From the NCBI GenBank assembly GCA_950295325.1, contig OX485805.1:29499501-29563500 (forward strand): a DNA stretch of 64,000 bases, written 5' to 3'. A model generated the notes under the pieces. That model had not been told where the DNA came from. It ran no database searches and saw only the letters and a list, made by a program, of their open reading frames with translations. Of the stretch, positions 54,963-64,000 are shown one piece after another. Source of the DNA: Polytrichum commune. Taxonomy: Eukaryota > Streptophyta > Polytrichopsida > Polytrichales > Polytrichaceae. The stretch's first letter is position 1, and each line of letters begins with the position of its first letter. The translations under genes were made by a program, and so were the position numbers.

Positions 54963-56093
54963 AGGATAGGTATTGGTGTTAGCCACCCTCATTATGGAGT
55001 GTAACAAAGTGGATGTTGTTGACACAATATTGTTGTTGTATATGTGTGATGTGCTAGGTTCCATGTAAATGGGACCAACCTAACAAAATTTAACTAGATA
55101 TTCATGTTATAAACAATAGAATTATGTGATATTTAAGTCAAATTTCAATTGGAAGATAAGGCATGAGGGAGCTACAAACATTTATGTCACTGCACCCCAT
55201 GTCAATAGCTTCTAATACCTTAGAGCATCCCCACCAACTCCGCAATCAAGCTTGCCAAAGCTATCCAATTTCTAGGAGGTGGTGCATGTCAATTTTTAAA
55301 TTTTTAAATATAAAATAATAATTGAATTTGTTTTTTTTTAAAAAAAAAAAATCAATTGTTGGTATGCTTCAATTCAGTAATAGAGCATGTACTTTATGGA
55401 CCCAAACCCACTGTTCAGTGCATTAAAACTGAGTTTGTCCCACCCTCTACCATATATTGTATGCAATAGACACTTCAAAATCCCATGTCATAGTGGCGGT
55501 GCCTATTTCTTATTGGCTTATGGTCCATAATAGTAGACGTGTGCTCATCCTCTCTTGGGCCTTGGGTATCAACCCAAAGCAGTCTCCAACATCGATTCAC
55601 CACTAGAAATGTTTTATTCATTTCTTGCCTAGCAATTTGGTGTATTTGTTGGGCATGCTCTTACAAACCTCCAATTGGCTATCATCCCAAGTTCATGAAG
55701 AGGTTTTTGGAATTTGGCAAGCAATGTCCACAAGCAGTGTACAAACTATCATCTTTGAAGGTAAACTAAGTGTGCCTAATTTATTTACTTATCTTAAATG
55801 AACACATGTATTTGAGTGTTATGTGGTTAGATATGGATCTAACATCATACACTATAAACACGTGTGTGTAAAAAAGATTGGAGGACATGCTCAAAATTTG
55901 GTAACTAATCTACGTTTAATAATCAACATAATTGCAAGGACCTATATGATCAATTAAGAAGAAAATACCAATCCATATAATAACACTTGGATTTTGATAT
56001 TCCGTTTGATAATGAATCAGATATTCATGTGAACCCCAACAATTATCAAGATAAGCTCTACGGCCTCGATTTGGCTTTCCTAAGGGCCACTTC
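54963..56093. other. Intergenic, no gene; R1 repeat near the right end
   Basis: AT-rich, with an A/T homopolymer run near 55330-55350. An R1 dispersed repeat copy lies at about 55780-55985. Short frames have no motif. Confidence 0.4.
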
Positions 56094-56574
56094 ACACACG
56101 AGACTGAGAGCCCGTGACCATTACACTTCAAGCACTCCCATTGGTGGAAAGTTTGCTTCACACTATGCTTGAGGGACCAACGGAGTATGTGAATGCAAGA
56201 TGGATGTAAAGTCTACATGGATTCCTACATGGCATCGAATGGATCATGTTTCAAGGTCACTTGGATTATTTTCAAAAACCACCTCTTGAAGGTGGGTGTA
56301 ATACAAAACCGGGAGACCATGGCACTCCGAACATTCACAACCATTGATTTATTCTATTTTATCATGTGTGAGGATCCGCATAAAGAGAAATTCATTGAAA
56401 TAGCATTTGGTTGAGGACCCGGTCACATATGACTTCACACTACACTTGAGGATCCGTGACCACACTACATGATTTTGGAGGTGTCTTGGGACAGCCGTGG
56501 ACACTTTTTTTGGGGCTCTCACAATTTCATAGTCAAGGCTCTTGGCTCATGTGTGAAGTGGCCTTAATACTAAT
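56094..56574. mobile_element. MITE family M1 copy
   Basis: Left 'gggccacttcacacacgaga', right 'ctcatgtgtgaagtggcct'. TAA at 56091-56093 and 56575-56577. Internal phrases are shared with 60354-60851 almost base for base. Confidence 0.9.
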
Positions 56575-57076
56575 TGCATGTCTAATATCATAAGAGAAGT
56601 GCGCTAATAAAACAAACCCAATCATTTAAGGCCTGTATTCTTTAGTGGCATCTTGCTTCATCTTATACTTATACCACAAATAAAAATGTTCATGGTTGCA
56701 TGTGGGAATTGTCATCACACTCAATCACCACCATGCAAGTCCCATGGCATTAGCTGTGTGTCATTGAAGCGATTGCTAATCTAGAACAATGGAAATTTTG
56801 TGATTCTCAAGTGAACAAGGCTTACACCAAATATGATATTTAGCATCACTTACTATTGGGAGTTACACACAGCTATAACTTTTTTATTCTTAATATATGT
56901 TTCCAAAAAGTAAAGATGTTAATGTTCTATAATATTCATATGACAATTTGATCTTTTGTTGATAAAAATTGAGATATATGATCAATAGTTAAAGCATAGC
57001 GTAATTTCAAATAATAAGTCATACTAATACCATGAACAATGTAGTGTTTTGGGACTTGTCTACTAACAACTACTAA

Positions 57077-57681
57077 GGGCCACTTCACACATGAGCCAAG
57101 AGCCGTGACCTTGTAATGGTGAGGACCCTTGACTCTCATCCAAAGGCCGTACCATGGGTGTTTGGAAAGCCGTTTTATGTAGTCACGGGCCCTCAAGCAT
57201 ATTGTGAAGTAAGAATGGACCACATTGCAGGACTATTGCATATTTTGTTGGCGGAAAGAGGGGAGGATTTGGTTTATATAATATGTCTCAAATTCTATCA
57301 ATTTGAGAGAATTACTTGGTGGTGTTTGTTTGTCCTAGAATATATCCTAGAATTTGTTATGGAATCTACCTTGCAATTTGTCCTACAATTTGTCTTAAAA
57401 TATGTCATGCTGGGGAAAAAAATTTAAAATATTATGGTCTCCCGGAATTTGCTTCAAGCCCACCTCTTGGAGGTGGACCTAACAAAAATTCCGGGAGACC
57501 ATGAAACCTTATCCATAGTCCGCCATGTAGGACTCCATTTAGATTTTTCATCCATGAAGTCTTCTTTGGGCCTGTAGGTCTTCACCTTCGTGTGTGAAGT
57601 GACAGTCTCCGCCCTTGCCACCAATGAGAGCTCTTAGATTGCCATGGTCACGGGCTTTCAATCTTGTGTGTGAAGTGGCCC
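57077..57681. mobile_element. MITE family M1 copy
   Basis: Left 'gggccacttcacacatgagc', right 'cttgtgtgtgaagtggccc'. TAA at 57074-57076 and 57682-57684. Contains an inner degenerate repeat of 'tatcctagaatttgt'-like units at 57340-57410. Confidence 0.9.
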
Positions 57682-57900
57682 TAACCCTATATCACACACC
57701 CCTCCCCAGCCCCCCGCCTCCCAACTAGGCACACCTATTGGAAGGTAGGCAATATATCTTATCTTGTATAAAAGGAGAATACTTAAGCAACATCATACTA
57801 ATGGGCATCATTCACATCGGTTTCAAACTTAAATGTCAATCATTTTCTTTTCATTTGGAACTCATATGTTGGTAGCATTGGTTAGTGTCACCAACCTTAC

Positions 57901-58694
57901 AACTACACTAAATAAGTAGTGTGTCTCCATGTTGATTAGTCGTGTTGGCCAATGTGGATTTTTGCAATGGAGGAATTAGCCCATTGGTTGTTGGGGGGGG
58001 GGGCAAATGTTTGTTGGCTATTGTCAAGATTTGCCTAGGTCGACAAGTGGCAGCGCAGGTGACAACCACAAATGAAACATAGTGGTGGCAGGATGTACAG
58101 GTGGTAGGTCCATGTGGTCCCTCGTTATTGAAGGTGGTGACAATGGCAACCTATATATGTAGTAGAAATTTTGGTATTCTTGCATAAATGTCCTTATATG
58201 TGAGAGGTTAGCAATAGGATCAAGTGTACTAGAGGCCTTTGAATATATTATGTTTTTGTAGCTAAGCACCAACCATATGTAGATCTAATGTGTCCATTTT
58301 TTGTGCTTGATTTTTGTGTGCTTTGGGGACAAGTTGTTGATATATTAAACAAACAACCATTAAAATGTACTATAGTCCATAGTCCTAGTAGTGTAGGCCA
58401 CAATAATTCTAGAACCCCCATTAATTTGCAAGCCATGTTAAATCTCTAGTTTTATATCAGTTTGGGCCACATCTTTTTTTTAAATGTAGGAGACTGATGT
58501 GGGTAAATATTTTATTTTATGTTATTTTCATCCTTGAACTAGTGCTCAAACATGTTGGTTGGAAGTCTCCTGAAGACTTAGGGGAAGAGTCAAGTTTCTA
58601 GCCGCATTATTTGCAGTTGGCCTAGACAATTAGTGTAACCCACATTAATTGACTCTAGATTCATTTTCCACCCAAGCATTAGGACTATTTAGTG
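57901..58694. mobile_element. Possible larger element with ACTACACTAAATA ends
   Basis: Left 'aactacactaaataag', right 'actatttagtgtac' (inverted relation). Internal DNA has no coding motif. End definition is weak. Confidence 0.35.
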
Positions 58695-58998
58695 TACATG
58701 AAGAATATTAATAAATATACTTCGATGCATGATGACACCAACCTTACACAAGTGCCTACCAAAAATCTATACACAACGGAGGATGTGATGATGGTGGTGG
58801 TTGTGGTGGTGGTCAATGAACAAGAAGAAACTGAAAGATCACAACATGTAAACGATTGGCCTTGGAAAATCACTAGGATCTCAACCAACTCTGCTCAAAA
58901 ATCTCCCCAGACATTGGTGGTGGTCACCCCACCGTTCCCCACCCTTTTTGCCTAAAATATAAATAAATTATTCAAAGAAAATGATCACATGCCAAAGA

Positions 58999-59145
58999 TT
59001 CCCCCCCCCCCCCCCCCAAAACAAACAAACATGTGAGAGAAGACAATGTGGAAAGGTGGGGGACTACAATTGCAAAGGTGGGAATGGTGAGGGGAACCAA
59101 GGGAGGTGGCAGGCATGGTATGGACCTAAGGGAGGGGGGGGGGGG
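58999..59145. repeat. Poly-C and poly-G homopolymer tracts
   Basis: A run of about 17 C near 59001 and a run of about 14 G near 59132 on the same strand. They could pair as a C/G stem; run lengths may be affected by sequencing. Confidence 0.85.
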
Positions 59146-59253
59146 GGAGTTATGTGGTGGGTCATAGGGGTGCATATGGCAAGTACACACAAGCATGGGG
59201 AGCATATGCTTGCATGGGCTTATGGGGTTGGTTGACATGGGATATCACTCTGA

Positions 59254-59580
59254 GGCCCAAACCACACGGGAGGAACGGCAATGAGTTGGATGAATAGCAT
59301 TGGTTCAAATGAGCAAGTGGTTGCCACATGAGAGGAAGTATGGGGAGTGGCAACAATGACTTTTTAGCTTCGGATTTTGCTTTGGATCTTGCTTCGGGAT
59401 CTACTTGGCAATAAAGTAGAGTGACATGGCATAATAAATGTAGTTCGCAACTACCGGGGACAAGTGCCCGGAAGTCCCACAATATAAGGAGAAAAATGAG
59501 GAAAAGGAGACTTTTCTTGGGCAAGGTGCCACGTTGGAGGAAGTTGTGAAACTTCCGGTGCCTCTCGTGTGGGAAGGGCC
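59254..59580. mobile_element. MITE family M2, copy 2
   Basis: Nearly identical to 16905-17229, with the same inverted ends (GGCCC..CCACACGGGAGG / CCTCTCGTGTGGGAAGGGCC). Flanks are TGA on the left and TCA on the right, so the duplication is not exact. Confidence 0.85.
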
Positions 59581-59628
59581 TCATATGCACGGGTGCAACA
59601 TACCAGGACAACATGGGTCCAAACTACA

Positions 59629-59837
59629 TTGAATATCCCAAGTAGTGTGTGTTACTATTCATACTTACATGGTGCTCTGTTCTATTTAATGAGGATGTAA
59701 TGTTTTATCAAGGAAATTCATTAATATTCTATTATGTCCAAACAACTTGTTGAACTTTCATTAATAAATATCGAACTCATGAGTAAGACGTTATTACACT
59801 ATGTAACTTTGAATAATAACACGCACTAATTGGGATA
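59629..59837. mobile_element. MITE family M3 (AATTAGTGTGTGTTACTATT termini)
   Basis: Left 'agtagtgtgtgttactattc' and right, read inward, 'aattagtgcgtgttattatt' are inverted repeats. A better copy lies at 61403-61605. Confidence 0.75.
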
Positions 59838-60353
59838 CTCAATGTAGTAGTCTACATAATGTATGTGGGCCTTATGTTGTCACTATTCTTAGTTGGACGT
59901 AACAAACATTCTAGTCACCTATATTTGAGTGGTACATGGCAAGGCTCGTTACAGTAGTTGGAAATTGAACACCAAAAAAAACATGTGTAACAATGAGAGT
60001 AGACTACGTGCTCAAAATATAGACACCACTCTAGGTTCAACAATTAATACTCTTTAAGAGATATGTGATTTCTAAAACCTAGGATAGTAATCATGTTCTT
60101 CATAAAATTCCTCAACAAGGTGACATTGTTTTGTTGATCCGAAGTTTTTTTAATAATTTTTGGACATTTTTGGGCATAAATTAAAAGAAAATCAATTGCA
60201 AGAAGTAGTTGATCCAAACATTTAACATCTTATATGTGAATCCCAAGCGGACATTCACACATATTCAATATGATATTGTTAATTCGAGACAAATGGAAAG
60301 ATCTTCATGAAAGGTGTACATACCCATGGCTCCGGTCAGAACTGGACATCTCA

Positions 60354-60851
60354 GGGCCACTTCACACACGAGACTGAGAGACCGTGACCATTACACTTCA
60401 AGCACACTCATTGGTGGAAAAGGCGGAGCCGGTCCAAGTTCACTTCACACTACACTTGAGGGGCCAACGGAGTATGTGAATGCAAGATGGATGTAAAGTC
60501 TACGTGGATTCCTACATGGCATCAAATGGATCATGTTTCATGTTCACTTGGACTATTTTCAAAAACCGCCTCTCAGAGGTAGGCTTAACATAAAACCGGT
60601 AGACCATGGCACTCCAAACGTTCACAATTGTTGTTTTATTTTATTTTATCATGTGTGAGGACCCGCATGAATAAAAATACATTGAAATAGCATTTGGTTG
60701 AGGTCCCAGTCACATATGACTTCACACTACATTTGAGGATCCGTGACCACACTACATGATTTTGGAGGTGTCTTGGGACAACCGTGGATACTTTCTTTTG
60801 GGCTCTCACAATTTCATAGTCACGGCCCTTGGCTCATGTGTGAAGTGGCCC
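60354..60851. mobile_element. MITE family M1 copy with TCA target duplication
   Basis: Left 'gggccacttcacacacgaga', right 'ctcatgtgtgaagtggccc'. TCA at 60351-60353 and at 60852-60854, showing the target duplication is 3 bp of the form TNA. Confidence 0.9.
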
Positions 60852-61402
60852 TCATGTGGTTCCCATCAAGAGAAATGTCATGGTCCCAATCTTGTGCAAC
60901 AATTAATATTGTTTGTGGAATCCAAATTAAAATTGCCCACAATAGGGCCACGTACCTTGTTTTTGCCCTCAAAAGGATGTCATGTGTGCATGCCTTATTT
61001 GGTCCTTCATTTTGATTGGACACCTGTATTTGAGTGGTGTGTGGTTTTAGGTTACAGCTAAGAACGAACACCAAGTGACACATTTGTGTTATTAACCTAC
61101 ATGCACAAAATTCATCAACCATTCTAGACTCATAGCCAACAAAACCGGGGGGGACCCACGTACTATTCATATAAAGAATTAGCACACATGCACTTTTAAT
61201 AACCATAACTAAATCAAGAAACGTCCAATTTCTACTCGATGCTTCATCATGTAACTGCTAATGTAACACAAGTTCCGGTGCATAAATCTCTTCAATAGAA
61301 GTGGTAGAATACAAAAAACCCACCAAATGTACCCACATACCCTACCAATGAAACTTCTCAAACATACCTAAATTCAAATCTTGAAGAGTTCTCACTTCAC
61401 TT

Positions 61403-61605
61403 ATTATCCCAATTAGTGCGTGTTACTGTTCATAGTAAGAAAAAGCAAGAACGTCTTACTCAAAAGTTCAGTTTCTACTAACGAAAGCTCAATAGGTTGT
61501 TCGGACACTATAGAACATAAACGACATTTCTCGGTAAGATGCTTCATTCTCAATAAATAGTCATAGAACTGCGTGACTCCACATCGTAACACACACTAAT
61601 TAGGT
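61403..61605. mobile_element. MITE family M3 copy
   Basis: Left 'caattagtgcgtgttactgt' and right, read inward, 'taattagtgtgtgttacgat'. The internal 'ggttgttcggacactataga' phrase is shared with 59629-59837. Confidence 0.8.
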
Positions 61606-61978
61606 CAACCGGTGTACAAGTGTGGGGACTTTATCGAGTTTCAAAATACGGAGTTTGAAAGGCTTGAATGTGTTCATTAGGACACTATAATTGGGATAGA
61701 AGAAAGAAGCGGTTGCATGATCTGAGCTGGCTTTTGGATAAGATGGCAGTCGACTGCATTGGTTTTCGCTTGCTAACTAGACAAGAACAATACTTGAAAC
61801 TGAACGCATGGCGGGCCACCTCTCTTTAATTTTTGCATCTGCGTTCACACCGCACATCTGGCTCTTCTGGAATTAATTAGAGGCAGTGGCACAATCGGAA
61901 ATAGTGTGGATGTTCTAATTGAGTCGTCAACCCTTTCTTTGGGCGGTGCATGCGAAAAGGAGGAGTACTAAGGGCCGC
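61606..61978. other. Intergenic, no gene recognised
   Basis: No recognisable exon, RNA gene or repeat. Confidence 0.4.
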
Positions 61979-61981
61979 TTT

Positions 61982-62480
61982 ACACCTAGAGGCCGGGCCA
62001 ATTTCCCTTGAGGCCGATTGCACAAAATTTCAGCCTTTTTTGGGTTGGAGGCCGGCCTCTACTACACATTATAATAAGATTATACCGGGGGCCAATTTTC
62101 CCATATGTAAAGGCCCTCAGGCCAAGAAGCCAAGCTGATTCAAAAAAATTAGCCTAATCCAACGGATGTAGCATAATCTAAGATAGAGCCTTTAGATTGT
62201 GGCCAATGGATCTAGTTCACTTTAAAAAATTATACTTTATTTAAGAAGATTTTTTTAGTGGAATATGACATTGGCCTTCCATTTTGGGTGCACCCAATTC
62301 AACGAGCTCGGGCCGTGTCATAACATACATTTTTTAATTTAAAAAATCATACCACCAAATCGGCCCGGCCTCTAGATGTAAAGGGGTTGGGGCCGATTTG
62401 AGCCTTTTGACCAATCACAAACGAGGATTTCAAGCCTCTTACACAACGAATTGGCCCGGCCTCTAAGTGTAAAGCGGCCC
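61982..62480. mobile_element. MITE with GGGCCGCTTTACACCTAGAGGCC termini
   Basis: Left 'gggccgctttacacctagag', right 'cctctaagtgtaaagcggccc' (nearly perfect inverted repeats). TAA at 61979-61981 and 62481-62483. Several internal 'ggcccggcctct' copies, some inverted, suggest subterminal repeats. Confidence 0.92.
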
Positions 62481-62483
62481 TAA

Positions 62484-62906
62484 GTTAGCACCTGACTGAA
62501 TCGTCGCTTTTTTATTGCACCTTGAGAATTTAGCATAAAATAAACTCGACCTTTTCTGCCCATTCTATTTATAATATTACTGAATTTCCATCCTGAGGGG
62601 GACCGGTCACCGGAGAACACATGCCATGGCCAAGGGCTCGAAAATGAGAGAGAATTATCGTAAGGTAGGAAAACCGAAAACGGGTTGTGGTTGTTTCATC
62701 TCAAAACGAAAACTTCTCGAAGGCCCTGTTAAAATCCAATGAAGACCATCACTTAGTTCAAATCCACGTTTTTAAGGACCAAACGACATATCTAAAAAAT
62801 TAGGACAAACGACATTAAAGAAATGAAGAGGCTAACATACAAACGATGATCAAGTCCTCAGCTTACTAATAACGGGCTAATAATATTGATCCGGAGGCAC
62901 TGAAAC
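62484..62906. other. Intergenic, no gene recognised
   Basis: No supported feature between two MITEs. Confidence 0.4.
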
Positions 62907-62909
62907 TAA

Positions 62910-63283
62910 GGGCCGGTTTACACTACGGTGGAGAAGTCCACCGGTCATGAAAAAAAGGGTGTTTCTCAATTGTGATTGGTCGAAAATGCAACTCTTGACC
63001 GGTGGGTGTTTACACTAGGTGAAGAAAACAATGGTGGTGAACTTTTCTCATGGATGATAAAATGACATGGCCGCCTACATGGCGGCACTTTTTGGAGTTG
63101 GGCTTCTCCGGAGGAGGAGTTTCTTGTCCGGCCTCAAGAGGCCGGAGAAGCCCAACTCAATAAAAATATTTTATTGCCTTTAATTCTTCTCCGGCACATC
63201 CACCATTTGCCTCATATAACCATGTCTTGGCCAAGCATTCTTGACCGACCGGAGGCCTTCTCCACCGTAGTGTAAACCGGCCC
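62910..63283. mobile_element. MITE with GGGCCGGTTTACACTACGGTGGAG termini
   Basis: Left 'gggccggtttacactacggt', right 'accgtagtgtaaaccggccc' (perfect over 20 bp, continuing into 'ggagaag'). TAA at 62907-62909 and 63284-63286. Internal 'gaggccggagaagccc' repeats. Confidence 0.95.
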
Positions 63284-63286
63284 TAA

Positions 63287-64000
63287 GAGGATTCCAGGAG
63301 AGGGTGTCAACCAAAACAAAACATGTTCTATAGATCTTACACAAGAAGAAAAAGAGGTTGAGTCGTGAGAATGAGAGAGGATACTACCATATTCCAAGGA
63401 GCAATTGAAAACCACACATAGTTGGTTCAACATCATCCAACATTGTTTCCAACATAGTTCCAAACGATTGTGATCAAAGAGTATGTGGCAACAATGGTAG
63501 AGATTTACGGAACCACTCTAGAAAGGCACCATTTCCTCACACACATGGATCACATAATTCTATTGTGTGATCCATGTGTCACAACTCTTGCATTGCCCGA
63601 GCATCAAACCTAAGATCATGAGGACAAAATCTCTTCATGGGAGGGGTAAATGTTAGATGCAATTTAGCAAACCTTAGGATGAAAGAGAGGGAGTGTAAAG
63701 CAAAGGGAGGACGCTCAAGCAACAACATCAAGAACAATACCAAGGGAAAATAACTGTGAACCACAACGGCGGGATACAACTGTAATGGAGAGGAGCGTCT
63801 GGGAACATACAAGAGGAACTACACTGAGCCACCAAAGACGGGGTATCTTGCACATAGAAGGGGGAATCATGTATTTCAACAGCCATGAGAGGTAAAAGAA
63901 GTCGGGTATCAATGACGCAATAAGTAAGTATCATCCGGCCATTGAGAGGGTAATTAATCCGAGTACCACGAGGGTATTAAGGGGCCCTACCAAGCCATTA
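63287..64000. other. Right edge of window, no gene recognised
   Basis: Short open frames without motifs. Holds a perfect 14-bp inverted repeat ACACATGGATCACA at 63541-63554 and 63566-63579, with an 11-bp loop. Confidence 0.45.

Noticed and set aside
1-64000. tRNA, rRNA or snRNA genes
   Set aside because: I looked for TTCGAATC-type T-loops and other RNA gene signatures and saw none with a plausible cloverleaf; a dedicated scan (tRNAscan-SE, Infernal) would be decisive.

Overview
The window is nuclear DNA of a land plant. Five spliced host genes are recognisable, all on the + strand: the 3' part of DET1 (1-3763), two tandem NIP-type aquaporins (31565-34173 and about 37919-39639), a plant-type phosphopantetheine adenylyltransferase (CoaD, 40964-43645) and a uroporphyrinogen decarboxylase (UROD, about 48925/49151-54005). 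Introns obey GT/AG and host exons cover well under a tenth of the sequence. DET1 and a predicted plastid-targeted UROD point to a plant. A phenylalanine at the NIP selectivity position where seed-plant NIP I proteins carry tryptophan hints at a bryophyte or lycophyte-like lineage, but the species cannot be fixed from the sequence alone.

Layout. 1-3.8 kb: DET1. 3.8-7.5 kb: gene-free, with MITEs. 7.5-9.2 kb: 3' half of a decayed Ty3/Gypsy chromovirus (RNase H end, integrase, chromodomain). 10.77-11.4 kb: an array of 120-bp tandem repeats. 11.5-15.7 kb: a nearly full-length but frameshifted Ty1/Copia element. 16.5-17.2 kb: MITEs. 18.4-23.1 kb: rearranged Gypsy material, in which a gag-protease module (+) abuts a (-) module encoding a Dnmt3-like cytosine-5 DNA methyltransferase, an integrase and a C-terminal PHD finger, flanked by LTR-like repeats. 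23.9-26.3 kb: the 3' half of a LINE with an A-rich tail. 27.3-29.3 kb: a structurally complete hAT transposon with 8-bp target duplication that appears to have captured an exon of the electron-transfer-flavoprotein alpha gene. 29.3 kb: a short LINE tail insertion. 29.6-31.4 kb: decayed repeats resembling the NIP leader. 31.5-39.6 kb: the NIP pair. 41-43.6 kb: CoaD. 45.6-46.8 kb: a non-LTR element fragment with a restriction-like endonuclease, between roughly 100-bp direct repeats. 49-54 kb: UROD, with tandem and dispersed repeats in its introns. 54-64 kb: gene-free and rich in MITEs that share GGGCC-type termini and 3-bp TNA target duplications.

The host genes do not form a pathway cluster. 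DET1 is a repressor of light signalling, NIPs are membrane channels for small solutes, CoaD makes dephospho-CoA, and UROD acts in tetrapyrrole synthesis. The most unusual content is the methyltransferase/PHD retroelement and the gene-capturing hAT element.
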